A stretch of DNA of 48,443 bases from an uncultured Acidobacteriia bacterium (lineage in GTDB: Bacteria > Acidobacteriota > Terriglobia > Bryobacterales > Bryobacteraceae). Below the pieces are notes generated by a model that saw only the letters and a program-made list of their open reading frames with translations, had not been told where the DNA came from and made no database searches. Positions 25,406 to 34,193 of this stretch are shown here, in pieces. Location: contig CAITIX010000202.1 in assembly GCA_903892565.1 (NCBI GenBank), forward strand, positions 1 to 48,443. Direction: 5' to 3'. A program made the translations under genes and the position numbers. Within the stretch, counting starts at the first letter, position 1. Every line of letters starts with the position of its first letter.

Positions 25406-26767
25406 GTGCATCAACTTCCGTCCATTGTCATCGTGGGACGCCCGAACGTCGGGAAGTCCACACTCTTTAACGCGATCACCGGCCAGCGGCGCTCCATCGT
25501 GGGCGACGAGCCCGGTATCACGCGGGACCGCATCTATGGCAAGGCCGAACATCGCGGCAAATCGTTCGAGCTTGTCGATACCGGCGGCATCATCCCCAAC
25601 GACGAGGAAATGATCCCGAGCCAGATCCTGAAGCAGGCCCGCGTGGCGTTGCAGGAAGCCACGCACATCATCTTCCTGATCGACGGGCGCGCGGAGATCA
25701 CGGGCACGGACCGCGACCTGGCGAAGATCCTGCGCAAGATCGGCAAGCCCGTAGCGCTGGCCGTGAACAAGATCGATAGCCCGAAGCGCGAGGATCTGAC
25801 GCACGAGTTTCATTCGCTCGGCTTCAAAGATATGTTTCCGGTTTCGGCCGAACATCGTCTTGGAATCGGGGAACTGCTGGATCACGTGACGGAAGAGATC
25901 CCTGCGTCCGAGGCCGCGAAAAAACGTGGTGCGGTGCAAAAGGGCAAACGGGGCGGTCGCCTGCTGGAGCCGGAAGCCGAGGAGGACGAGCACGCGCCCG
26001 AAGTCGTACGGCCGATCAAGGTCGCGATCATCGGACGTCCGAACGTGGGTAAATCCACGTTGCTGAATGCACTCACGGGCACCGAGCGTGCGATTGTTTC
26101 GCCCATTGCGGGAACCACACGCGATGCGGTGGATGAAGCCGTCACGCACAACGGCACGGAATACGTTTTCGTCGACACGGCGGGCATTCGTCGCAAAGGC
26201 AAGACAAAGCTGATGGCCGAGAAGCTCAGCGTCGTGATGGCGCGGCGGCATCTGCGGATGTCGAACGTGGCGATTCTCGTGTTGGACGCGACCGAAGGTT
26301 TGCTGGCGCTGGATGCGACCATCGCTGGATACGCGCACGAAGAAGGCCGCGCTGTGGTGCTGTGCGTCAACAAATGGGACGCGATCGAAGATCCCAATAA
26401 GAAGAAATTTCTGGAAGCGATCCGCGATCACTTGAAGTTTTTGGAATATGCGGCAGTGGTCTATGTGTCGGCGCAAAAGCGCGCGGGCACGAATGCGCTG
26501 TTCCCTCTGATCAAGAAGGCCTACGAATCGGCTTCACGGCGCGTGACCACTGGAGAATTGAATCGGTTCGTGGAAACGCTGGACTGGGAATACGACATGA
26601 AGATCCACTACATCACGCAGGCGGGTATTCGGCCTCCCATGTTCATCGTGTTCTCGGGCAAGGGCGGCAATCTGCACTTTTCCGCCGAACGTTACTTGAT
26701 GAACCGGCTGCGCGAGCGCTTCAATTTCGAAGGCACTCCGATTATCGTGAAGACGAAGCGGCGCTAG
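25406..26767 (+). CDS. der: ribosome biogenesis GTPase Der
   Basis: A 453-residue protein with two tandem G domains, each starting GRPNVGKST (about residues 10 and 211), each with its DTxGI and NKxD motifs, then a C-terminal KH-like domain ending in GTPIIVKTKRR. It is needed for 50S subunit maturation. The acidic linker between the G domains is long (EPEAEEDEHAPE). The start is GTG at 25406, with AGAGG just ahead. Its last 26 bases overlap the converging yfhO-like gene. Confidence 0.97.
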   Translation: MHQLPSIVIVGRPNVGKSTLFNAITGQRRSIVGDEPGITRDRIYGKAEHRGKSFELVDTGGIIPNDEEMIPSQILKQARVALQEATHIIFLIDGRAEITGTDRDLAKILRKIGKPVALAVNKIDSPKREDLTHEFHSLGFKDMFPVSAEHRLGIGELLDHVTEEIPASEAAKKRGAVQKGKRGGRLLEPEAEEDEHAPEVVRPIKVAIIGRPNVGKSTLLNALTGTERAIVSPIAGTTRDAVDEAVTHNGTEYVFVDTAGIRRKGKTKLMAEKLSVVMARRHLRMSNVAILVLDATEGLLALDATIAGYAHEEGRAVVLCVNKWDAIEDPNKKKFLEAIRDHLKFLEYAAVVYVSAQKRAGTNALFPLIKKAYESASRRVTTGELNRFVETLDWEYDMKIHYITQAGIRPPMFIVFSGKGGNLHFSAERYLMNRLRERFNFEGTPIIVKTKRR

Positions 26768-28904
26768 ATTTTCGCAGCGCTGCCACCATCAATAAGATTG
26801 TCGCGAGGCTTATCGCTGCGCCCATTCGTAATCCCTCGTCTTTGAATGCGAAATCGATCCGATGTTGTCCGGCTGGGATTTTGATTGCTTGAAATGCATT
26901 GTTCCCGCGCTCGATGCGGGTAGGCTGCCCGTCTATCAATGCGCTCCATCCGGGATTCCATTGCTCGGATAAATAGAATTTCCCTGCGGCTGCTGCTTTT
27001 ACAGTAAAAGACCGGTGCTCGGGCTCCCAGAGCACGCGCGCAACGTCCGCCGCTGCGTCCTCCACGCCGTAAGGCGGATGCGGATCGATGACCGCGAAGA
27101 CCTTGTAGTAGGAATCGTCAGGCGCTAATCGGCGGAGCTTCGGATTGCTGTTCAACGCGGCAAACTGAGGTCCCTGTTCGGAGGAGATGAAGTAGCCGAT
27201 GCCGAGTGAGCGAAGGCCGCGATCATTCGCCGGATCGACAAGATAGTCCCAATTTGATAGAAACGTGCCAGTGGTTTTGAGAAAGTCGCGATAGGCCGTG
27301 GTGAGAAATGGATCGAAGCCCTGCGGCGTCGTCAGGCCGTAGTGGCGCAGATCGGCGGGCAGTGGGCCAGTTTGATCGAGTGCGACTCGGTAAATAGAGT
27401 TGGCCGTGAGTTGACGGTATGTATCGCCGTTCATGCCGGGCATCCCGTCTGTTGGACTGGCGCGGTCGGGCGTGCCGTTGATTCGTTTCGATGTCCCGTG
27501 AACTTTGTAGTCGACTGCTATGGCGAAGAGCAAAGAGATGCAGAGAACCGCCCCGACGAAACCGCGTTGCGCGCGCAATAAGAAGAGGCCGGCAAGAAAC
27601 AGTGCTGCAAGAATCGCGACATCCGATGCTCCGGCCCAACCTGGCGCGAAATCGCTGGTTTTCCAAATCCGCAGAAGCCGGGCAGAGAAAATAACCAGGC
27701 AGGCAATCACGGCCAAGGAAAGCATTCGCGTGGATCTTCCTGGTCGTGAGAGAACGCGATCGATGCCGATGGCGGCTAACGGCGCGGCCGCTGCGGAGAG
27801 ACCCGCGAGGAAGTAATAGTCACGGCAGAGTTGCCCGAGCAGCGTGGAGCGCAGAACCAAGCTTGAAACTACGTGCAATGGATTTATCGCGACGATGCCG
27901 CAGATCGCCATCATGCCTACCACAGGCGCAGCGCTCCAGTTCCCGGAAGACCTGCGAAGACAAAGAAAGAGAAGCAGGCCGACGATTCCAGGGATGCCGA
28001 GGTAAAAATATTCCTGGCCTGGGTTTGCCAGCACGTCCACGTGCGGACCGAAATTATAGAAATTCGGAATGAGATACGAAATGTAAAACGCTAGATCGCT
28101 ATAGCCTAAGCCGTAACGCGCTTCGGGAACGCGCAGGGCGCTGAGCCGGATGGCGGGCAGCAACTGAATCATGACGAGTCCGAGCGATGCTGCGATCGCG
28201 CCACAGCATCCCAGTAGAGCTCTCCAGCCGTTGCGGCGGCACAGCGCGTAGCTCACGAAGCAGATCGCCACGACGAACCACGTGGGCGTGTATCCGCCCA
28301 GAAACGCGAGCGCGGATGCTGTTGCGGTTTTCCAGAGCGGACGCCACGATGCTTTCTCGTCGGCTTCATCAATGCCCATGAGTCCGAGAGGAATCGATGA
28401 GTAGCCGACGATCACTCCCAGATGTTGGAGCTGCATCATCATGTAACCGCTGTAGGCAAAGACTGCGGCGCCACAGGCGCTCGCGAACGTGCGCAAGCGG
28501 CGGCCGCGCAGCCAATAAAAGCACAGCATCCAGGCGATCCAGATGTGCAGCAGCACGAAGACTTCAAGCGTCCAATAGGAAAGATGCTCCCGGCGCCAAT
28601 TCGCCAGGAACAAAATCCAAGTTCCGGGATAGAACAGCGCGACTTGCGGATTTGCGGCGAAGGGCATGCCTCCGTAGTTCGAAGGATCCCACTCGGGAAA
28701 ACGGCCGTGGCGAATCGCAACGTATGCGTAATCCGTGAGCGGGAAATGGAACGACGGCAAATCGAAGGGAATGTAGCTCCGGCGTGCAAAATATTCCCAA
28801 AAGAACGCGATCGTGCTGAGCAGGGAAACGAGCGGCGCAAGCCAATGATGCGAACGAGGAAGATGAGAAAGAGAGAATGATGTCGCGCGCTCGGGGCTCT
28901 GCAT
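26742..28904 (-). CDS. YfhO-family membrane protein
   Basis: A 720-residue polytopic membrane protein. The N-terminal loop YIPFDLPSFHFPLTDYAY and the FPEWDPSNYGGMPF motif match YfhO and related GT-C-like proteins, which help decorate cell-surface polymers. About a dozen hydrophobic helices follow. The C-terminal soluble domain has the family ending: YLSEQWNPGWSALIDGQP, then IKIPAGQHRIDFAF. ATG at 28904 is preferred to the far-upstream in-frame start at 29039, because the latter would run through the divergent MFS gene. Its 3' end overlaps der by 26 bases on the opposite strand. Confidence 0.75.
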   Translation of the reverse strand: MQSPERATSFSLSHLPRSHHWLAPLVSLLSTIAFFWEYFARRSYIPFDLPSFHFPLTDYAYVAIRHGRFPEWDPSNYGGMPFAANPQVALFYPGTWILFLANWRREHLSYWTLEVFVLLHIWIAWMLCFYWLRGRRLRTFASACGAAVFAYSGYMMMQLQHLGVIVGYSSIPLGLMGIDEADEKASWRPLWKTATASALAFLGGYTPTWFVVAICFVSYALCRRNGWRALLGCCGAIAASLGLVMIQLLPAIRLSALRVPEARYGLGYSDLAFYISYLIPNFYNFGPHVDVLANPGQEYFYLGIPGIVGLLLFLCLRRSSGNWSAAPVVGMMAICGIVAINPLHVVSSLVLRSTLLGQLCRDYYFLAGLSAAAAPLAAIGIDRVLSRPGRSTRMLSLAVIACLVIFSARLLRIWKTSDFAPGWAGASDVAILAALFLAGLFLLRAQRGFVGAVLCISLLFAIAVDYKVHGTSKRINGTPDRASPTDGMPGMNGDTYRQLTANSIYRVALDQTGPLPADLRHYGLTTPQGFDPFLTTAYRDFLKTTGTFLSNWDYLVDPANDRGLRSLGIGYFISSEQGPQFAALNSNPKLRRLAPDDSYYKVFAVIDPHPPYGVEDAAADVARVLWEPEHRSFTVKAAAAGKFYLSEQWNPGWSALIDGQPTRIERGNNAFQAIKIPAGQHRIDFAFKDEGLRMGAAISLATILLMVAALRKSSAASSSR

Positions 28905-28959
28905 CTCCAATGTTTGAGTATAAATCGTTGAGCTCTCCGCATTCCTGCGAAAATGAAAT

Positions 28960-30210
28960 TTGAGTTCTCCGTTTCGCGCACTGCGCTCCCGCAATTTCCG
29001 GCTCTTCATCATCGGCCAGAGCATCTCGCTCACCGGCACGTGGATGACGCGTCTGGCGACGAGCTGGCTGGTCTATCGCCTCACGGATTCCGCGTTTTTG
29101 CTGGGCTTGGTGAGCTTTATTGGGCTGGTGCCGGCGTTCTTTCTGCCGGCATTCGCCGGCGTGTGGGTCGATCGTTGGGATCGCCACAAGGTGCTGATCG
29201 CCACGCAGGTTCTGGCGATGCTGCAATCGCTGGCGCTCGCGGCGCTGACGCTCAGCGGCCATATCAACATTACTTGGGTGCTTTGTTTGACGTTTATCCA
29301 GGGCTTGATCAGCGCGGTAGAGATCCCGACACGGCAATCGTTCGTAATCAAAATGGTGGACGATCGCGCGGATCTCACGAATGCGATCGCATTAAACTCG
29401 TCCAACTTCAACGCCACGCGACTTGTGGGACCGGCGATTGCCGGACTGATCGTCGCGGCTGTCGGCGAGGGATATTGTTTTCTGATCGACGGAGTCAGCT
29501 ACATCGCCGTGATCGCGGGCCTGCTCATGATGCGCATTCAGAAGGACGAGCCGCGCCACACCGAACAGCACATCGTGCAGGATTTGGTCGAAGGATGGCG
29601 CTACGTTACGGACTATGCGCCCATTCGCTGGATCTTGTTGTTCATGGCGTCGATCGGGATCGCGGGCGCTCCGTATAACGTGCTGACGCCGATCATCGCG
29701 GGTCGCGTTCTGCAAGGCGGCGCGCACACGCTGGGGTTCCTCATGGCCGCCTCCGGCGTGGGGGCGTTAATATGCGCGATTTCGCTGGTGCTACGGCGCA
29801 GCGTTGTCGGGCTGGGAAAATCCATCGCGATTGCCGTCGGCCTGTTTTCCTTGGGCAGCATCGGGTTGGGGCTGTCGCATTGGTTCTGGGTTTCCGTGCC
29901 TTTGATGGCCGTCACGGGCTACGGGCTGATGACGCAAATCGTAGCGAGCAATACCATCATCCAGACGATTGTCGAAGACAATAAGCGTGGGCGCGTGATG
30001 GCGTTTTACACCATGGCGCTGCAAGGCTCGATCCCCATCGGGAGTCTGATCAGTGGCGCGCTGGCCGCACGCATCGGAGCGCCGGCATCGCTCATCGGAA
30101 GCGGCGTTGTCTGCATGTTCCTCACCGTGTGGTTCTGGCGAAAGCTGCCGCAGATGAGAGAAGACGTAAAGCCTCGCTTCATCGAATTGGGGATCCTGCC
30201 GGACGCTTAG
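28960..30210 (+). CDS. major facilitator superfamily exporter (EntS-like)
   Basis: A 416-residue transporter with about 12 membrane helices. The opening FRALRSRNFRLFIIGQSIS and the loop GVWVDRWDRHKV (MFS motif A) are typical of the MFS_3/EntS branch, whose members export siderophores and other small molecules. The only in-frame start is TTG at 28960, because a stop lies two codons upstream. The substrate is unknown. Its TAG stop shares bases with the TAA stop of the converging manA-like gene. Confidence 0.85.
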   Translation: MSSPFRALRSRNFRLFIIGQSISLTGTWMTRLATSWLVYRLTDSAFLLGLVSFIGLVPAFFLPAFAGVWVDRWDRHKVLIATQVLAMLQSLALAALTLSGHINITWVLCLTFIQGLISAVEIPTRQSFVIKMVDDRADLTNAIALNSSNFNATRLVGPAIAGLIVAAVGEGYCFLIDGVSYIAVIAGLLMMRIQKDEPRHTEQHIVQDLVEGWRYVTDYAPIRWILLFMASIGIAGAPYNVLTPIIAGRVLQGGAHTLGFLMAASGVGALICAISLVLRRSVVGLGKSIAIAVGLFSLGSIGLGLSHWFWVSVPLMAVTGYGLMTQIVASNTIIQTIVEDNKRGRVMAFYTMALQGSIPIGSLISGALAARIGAPASLIGSGVVCMFLTVWFWRKLPQMREDVKPRFIELGILPDA

Positions 30211-31019
30211 GGCGCCTGTTGCGGTTCCGGGACCAGTGCCCGCAGCAGGGTGACTTGTCCCGTGATCGGAATGTGCGATGTGTCGCCCGGGACATACCAG
30301 ACGTCGCCTGCTTTCAAAGGCTGCCTGTCGATCTCTCCTTTGCCTTCGATCGCGATGAGTAATTGCGGGCGTCGCGTCATAGGGCGATAGAGAATTTGCC
30401 CGTGCACGGTGAGCCGCGACGTCACGAAGTAATCGGACGTCACGGGCAGTTTCGCGCGCGCCGCGTGGGAGCCGAACTGCGCGACGTTGAGCCCGTGTTC
30501 CAGGTGGAGTTCGCGGCCCCGGCCGTAATCGTAAATGCGATACGTGATTTCCGATGGCTGCTGGATTTCACACAACACAAGGCCTGCGCCAATCGCGTGA
30601 ACGACACCCGAGGGAATGAAGAACGTGTCCTCGGGCGCGGCGTCGAACCATTCGAGCATGGCCTCGATTTCTTCACGCTCCGGCGAGTCGGCCGCCGAGC
30701 GAACCTGCTCCTTCGATACGGGCGCGTGAAATCCGGCGCTGATTTTCGCGGATGGTTCGGCGCGCAGAACGTGCCACATCTCCGTCTTGCCGGGAGAATT
30801 GTGATGCTCCTGGGCGTAGGCGTCACCCGGGTGGACCTGGATAGACAGAGGCTCGCTGGTGAACAAAAACTTCACCAGCAGCGGGATGTCGGCGGGCACC
30901 TCGTGCCACACCTCCCCGATGCGAGCGGCTCCTGACGCTAGATTGGGGAACCACGGCTCCAACTGGGTGGTTCCCCAAACGCTTTCTACGAACTTCGGTT
31001 CCAGCTTGCGAAGCGGCAT
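30207..31019 (-). CDS. manA: mannose-6-phosphate isomerase, class I type
   Basis: A 270-residue cupin enzyme interconverting mannose-6-phosphate and fructose-6-phosphate, using zinc. Metal-ligand blocks are visible: LSIQVHPGD, then GKTEMWHV, then PSGVVHAIGAG. It is shorter than E. coli ManA (about 390), like other compact bacterial forms. ATG at 31019 begins one base after the aminotransferase stop, so the genes are likely co-transcribed; GTG at 31028 is an alternative. A related sugar-phosphate isomerase role cannot be excluded. Confidence 0.82.
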   Translation of the reverse strand: MPLRKLEPKFVESVWGTTQLEPWFPNLASGAARIGEVWHEVPADIPLLVKFLFTSEPLSIQVHPGDAYAQEHHNSPGKTEMWHVLRAEPSAKISAGFHAPVSKEQVRSAADSPEREEIEAMLEWFDAAPEDTFFIPSGVVHAIGAGLVLCEIQQPSEITYRIYDYGRGRELHLEHGLNVAQFGSHAARAKLPVTSDYFVTSRLTVHGQILYRPMTRRPQLLIAIEGKGEIDRQPLKAGDVWYVPGDTSHIPITGQVTLLRALVPEPQQAP

Positions 31020-31020
31020 T

Positions 31021-32202
31021 CTACACACGAGCCGCGATGAAGCGCGCGAGGCGGTCCAGACCGCGCTCCAGCTCTTTCATCGAAGTCGCGTAAGAGATGC
31101 GGATATGCTCATTCGTGCCGAACGCTTCGCCCGGGACAACCGCGACGAACTCTTCGGCCAGCAGCTGCTCGGAAAACTGCAGCGAGTTGGTGATGCCGTT
31201 CTTGTAGGCGGCGCTCACGTTCGGATACGCGTAGAAGGCTCCTTGCGGAACTTGCACCTTCACGCCCGGCATGGCCCGCAGGCGGCCGATGACGTAATCG
31301 CGACGCTTGCGGAATTCGCCGAGCATCATTGAAACCGAATCCTGCGGTCCGCGTAACGCTTCCACGGCGGCTTTCTGCGCGATGGACGTCGGGTTCGACG
31401 TCGAGTGGCTCTGCAGCTTGTTAATGCCGCTGATGATGGCGGCCGGCGCGAGCACGAATCCGATGCGCCAGCCGGTCATCGAATAGGTCTTCGAGAGCGA
31501 TCCCGCGACGATCACAGTATCCTTCAACGCCGGAGTCGCCAGCGAATACGGCTGTTCGTCATACAGGAAGCGATCGTAGCATTCGTCGGTGATCACCCAG
31601 ATGCCGCGATCTTTGGCGATGGCAACGATTTTGTTCAACTCCGCGCGATCGAATGCGGCGCCGCTCGGATTCGAGGGCGAATTGAGCATGATCATCTTCG
31701 TCTTGGGCGTGATGGCCTTTTCGATCATGGACGCCTTAAGGTCGAAGCCCTTGTCTTCGTCCGTTTCGACGAACACGCACTTGCCGCCCGCGAAATTCAC
31801 GACGTCCTTATAGGTCACCCAATAGGGCACCGGGATGATGCACTCGTCGCCCGGATCCAGCAGCGCCTGCGTCAGGCCGAAGATGGCGTGCTTGCCGCCG
31901 ACCGTGACGATGCATTCCTTCGTGGTATACGCCGTGCCGTAGTTCTTCGCGTGGTACTCGCAGATGGCCTGCTTCAGTTCCTCGGTGCCGCCGGCGGGCG
32001 TGTACTTGGTGAAGTTTCCGTTGACGGCGTCGATCGCCGCTTGCTTCACGTTTTCGGGCGTGGGGAAGTCGGGCTCGCCTGCGCCGAAATCGACAACGTC
32101 TTTGCCTTCGCGACGCAGCTTGTCGGCGTCGGCAGCCACTTTCATGGTCGACGAAACGCTGATCCTCGAAATTCTCTCCGCCAAGGTTTGTACACTTTGC
32201 AT
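31021..32202 (-). CDS. class I/II aminotransferase (aspartate type)
   Basis: A 393-residue PLP enzyme. The cofactor-binding Lys lies in GSLSKTYSMTGWRIG, with NSPSNPSG and ITDECYDRF supplying the phosphate and pyridine contacts. The N-terminal FGAGEPDFPTP is typical of the bacterial Ib aspartate aminotransferase group, which moves amino groups between aspartate and 2-oxoglutarate. The ATG start has AGGAG ten bases upstream. It is followed immediately by the manA-like gene. The precise amino-acid preference is inferred. Confidence 0.92.
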   Translation of the reverse strand: MQSVQTLAERISRISVSSTMKVAADADKLRREGKDVVDFGAGEPDFPTPENVKQAAIDAVNGNFTKYTPAGGTEELKQAICEYHAKNYGTAYTTKECIVTVGGKHAIFGLTQALLDPGDECIIPVPYWVTYKDVVNFAGGKCVFVETDEDKGFDLKASMIEKAITPKTKMIMLNSPSNPSGAAFDRAELNKIVAIAKDRGIWVITDECYDRFLYDEQPYSLATPALKDTVIVAGSLSKTYSMTGWRIGFVLAPAAIISGINKLQSHSTSNPTSIAQKAAVEALRGPQDSVSMMLGEFRKRRDYVIGRLRAMPGVKVQVPQGAFYAYPNVSAAYKNGITNSLQFSEQLLAEEFVAVVPGEAFGTNEHIRISYATSMKELERGLDRLARFIAARV

Positions 32203-32255
32203 TTTGTTTCTGCTCCTTAATTTCCACGCGGTGGGTTACACCCGATTCCGCAAAC

Positions 32256-32774
32256 TTACAAATTCTTGCTCTCCACGCGAGGCGTCAACAACGTCTTGAG
32301 ACGCGCTTCCACCAGCGGCGGAACCATCCCATTCACGTTACCGCCGAGTGACGCCACTTCCTTCACCAGTTGCGAGCTGATAAAAGAATACGCCTCGCCG
32401 GCCATCAAGAAAACCGTTTCGACGCCGGGACTCAAGCGCCGATTCATATGCGCGATCTGAAGCTCGTACTCGTAATCCGAAATCGCGCGAATCCCACGCA
32501 GGATAAAATTCGCCCCGCGATCCTTCACATAATCCACCAGCAGCCCGTGGAACCAGCCGACCTCCACATTGGGATACGGCTTCACCACTTCGGTCAGCAT
32601 ATCCACCCGCTCTTGAATCGAAAACAGCGGCTGCTTGCGCCGATTCTCCAAAATCGCGACGATCAAGCGATCCGCCAACCGGCTGCCGCGCTCGATCAAA
32701 TCCAAATGCCCATTGGTGATGGGATCGAACGAACCGGGATAAATCGCGACAATCTTTGAACGTGGCGCAGCCAG
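32256..32774 (-). CDS. coaD: phosphopantetheine adenylyltransferase, CTG start
   Basis: Fourth step of coenzyme A synthesis (4'-phosphopantetheine plus ATP to dephospho-CoA). Starting at the CTG at 32774 the protein is 172 residues, beginning with the essential block IVAIYPGSFDPITNGH that holds the nucleotide-binding T/HxGH motif (T20, H23). Later family motifs follow, including LRGIRAISDYEYE and SFISSQLVKEV. No ATG, GTG or TTG exists in frame between the upstream stop and this block; the first such codon (TTG at 32705) would delete the catalytic motif. AGGAG at 32780-32784 lies five bases ahead of the CTG, which decides the start. Confidence 0.92.
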   Translation of the reverse strand: MAAPRSKIVAIYPGSFDPITNGHLDLIERGSRLADRLIVAILENRRKQPLFSIQERVDMLTEVVKPYPNVEVGWFHGLLVDYVKDRGANFILRGIRAISDYEYELQIAHMNRRLSPGVETVFLMAGEAYSFISSQLVKEVASLGGNVNGMVPPLVEARLKTLLTPRVESKNL

Positions 32775-32779
32775 ACAAA

Positions 32780-32784
32780 CTCCT
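32780..32784 (-). promoter_or_regulatory. ribosome binding site fixing the coaD CTG start
   Basis: On the minus strand AGGAG is followed by TTTGT and then CTG. This spacing is ideal, and it is the only Shine-Dalgarno-like sequence near the conserved N-terminus of coaD. Confidence 0.65.
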
Positions 32785-32832
32785 ATTCGGACACTTTGAA
32801 CGCGGGGGATTGAACTTTCAGTTTATCAAACG

Positions 32833-33186
32833 CTAGCCGGAAGCTGGACGTGACGCCAAGGCGCGCTGGACGGCGGCTTTGAGTGGCGGAAGATCGTGGA
32901 CTACTGTACGCCAGATGGCTTGAACATCAATGCCGTCGTACTGATGACGGAGCCAGTTGCCGAGACCGCGAATGTCGCGCCAGGCAAGCCCAGGACAGAG
33001 CGCTTCCGCTTGATCATCCAGACGAATGGCGGCTTCGCTGATGACGAGAAGCTTGCGTTCCACTGCTGCAACGGTTCTAACGTCGGATTGAAAGGCGTCG
33101 GCGTCCATTCCCGTCGTAAATTCTTCGATCAGCGCAATCGCGGCCAACATGTCCTCGAGCGGCAGCCACGGTTCCTTAAAAGGCAA
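32833..33186 (-). CDS. hepT: HepT-like HEPN (DUF86) toxin-type protein
   Basis: A 117-residue helical HEPN-domain protein. WRDIRGLGNWLRHQYDGID is the family signature region. In many HepT proteins the active-site motif reads RNxxxH; here the Arg position is Gly (GLGNWLRH), so RNase activity may be changed or rely on the neighbouring Arg. The start is taken as TTG at 33186, with GAGG six bases ahead, which overlaps the mntA stop by 11 bases; TTG at 33216 is an alternative. It forms a toxin-antitoxin pair with the upstream nucleotidyltransferase. Confidence 0.8.
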   Translation of the reverse strand: MPFKEPWLPLEDMLAAIALIEEFTTGMDADAFQSDVRTVAAVERKLLVISEAAIRLDDQAEALCPGLAWRDIRGLGNWLRHQYDGIDVQAIWRTVVHDLPPLKAAVQRALASRPASG

Positions 33187-33469
33187 GAACGGCCTCGCGA
33201 ATGGCTCTTTCGGCAATGGGTTTCTTTAAGGTGTGAGATGGCGACAGATCGACCGGAGCGCCTAGCAGATCGGACAACTTGTTTTCCAAACCGACCATCT
33301 CGAGGAGGGACAGACCCTTTTCCGGATCGAAATCGGCGATCAGGTCCACGTCCGATGGTTTGGCTTCCGCGCGAGCCAGCGAACCATGCAGGCGCAGGTG
33401 GACGATCCCGGCTGCCTTCAGCTCCGGCGCATGGCTGCGCAACGTCGCTATGACCTGATCCCTATCCAT
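33176..33469 (-). CDS. mntA: MNT-type nucleotidyltransferase antitoxin
   Basis: A 97-residue minimal nucleotidyltransferase. The motif GS-x9-DVD (LHGSLARAEAKPSDVDLIAD) holds the two metal-binding Asp residues. In characterised MntA-HepT pairs this enzyme AMPylates the HEPN toxin near its active site to neutralise it. ATG at 33469 is chosen with AAGG close ahead; an upstream in-frame start would add 12 unconserved residues. The 3' end overlaps hepT. Confidence 0.82.
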   Translation of the reverse strand: MDRDQVIATLRSHAPELKAAGIVHLRLHGSLARAEAKPSDVDLIADFDPEKGLSLLEMVGLENKLSDLLGAPVDLSPSHTLKKPIAERAIREAVLAF

Positions 33470-33582
33470 ACCTTGCACTGTGCCACAAACCGGGAAACTA
33501 GGCAAATCGCCGCATTTTGCGTGCTGCGGCGAACGGCCAGTTTACGAACTGTGCGTATCATGTCAAGGGAGGCGAGGGCCAC

Positions 33583-34017
33583 TTGAGAAAGACTGAGAAA
33601 TTTCGGACTGTCCCAGCTTTCGCAGGTGTGGCCGTTATCCTGCTTCTCTCTGCGTGCGGTCACAAATCCGAAGTGGCTCGGCCAGAAAACGTACCGAACG
33701 ACGCTATCTTCGTGAGTGGCGGCAAGGTCGGCGGCTGGTGGCAGCAGTGCACGCCGGGAGGTCCTGGACAACCCGTTCACTGTCGTATATGGGGCGGGCC
33801 AAACAGTACTCTGGTGCTTGTTGACGAGCCGTTCCTTCCCTACGACGGCGGTCCGCCGCCGAATTCGGAGGAACTGAAGATAGCGCCCGAGCCAACATTC
33901 CCAGGGCCCGATAGGATCATTTTGACCAGCAACCGCGTGTTGCTTCCGCAGTCGCGCTTTGAGGAGCTAAGAAAGTTCGTTGATTGGCTGAACGGTAAGT
34001 CGGACAGTCCCCGCTAA
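33583..34017 (+). CDS. small lipoprotein of unknown function
   Basis: A 144-residue exported protein. The N-terminus has a short basic stretch and a hydrophobic run ending in the lipobox LLSAC, so it should be lipid-anchored. The rest is Pro/Gly-rich with WWQQCTPGGPGQPVHCRIWGG, where two Cys residues may pair. I do not recognise a family. TTG at 33583 is taken as start with GAGGG/GGGAGG just upstream; a longer form from 33517 is possible but would place a long tail before the signal. Confidence 0.6.
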   Translation: MRKTEKFRTVPAFAGVAVILLLSACGHKSEVARPENVPNDAIFVSGGKVGGWWQQCTPGGPGQPVHCRIWGGPNSTLVLVDEPFLPYDGGPPPNSEELKIAPEPTFPGPDRIILTSNRVLLPQSRFEELRKFVDWLNGKSDSPR

Positions 34018-34077
34018 TCCGCACTCGGATCCGCTCAGACCTTCTACGCTGCGAAGTCATCAACCCGCTAGTGGATC

Positions 34078-34193
34078 TTACTGCCCCAACTGCCACGAGC
34101 CCAGATCAATCCCGAGCTTCTTCATTTCTTCGGCGTAGTAGCGCTTGTGTAGCAAATCCCACTCTTCGGTGCCTTCCGGGATTTCGCGTTTAC
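34078..34193 (-). pseudogene. C-terminal remnant of an unidentified protein
   Basis: The minus strand encodes REIPEGTEEWDLLHKRYY followed by AEEMKKLGIDLGSWQLGQ and a TAA stop at 34078-34080. The codon use and mixed charged/aromatic composition look like a real protein tail of about 38 residues. Upstream the frame enters the four-hairpin element at 34194 and meets a stop inside it, with no start codon or family N-terminus. The original protein is not recognised. Confidence 0.5.

Noticed and set aside
25403-26476. 357-codon minus-strand frame opposite der
   Set aside because: Antisense to the invariant motifs of Der; no protein character of its own.
32256-32705. coaD starting at the TTG at 32705
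   Set aside because: It would remove the TNGH active-site motif, which is encoded just upstream with a good ribosome site before a CTG.
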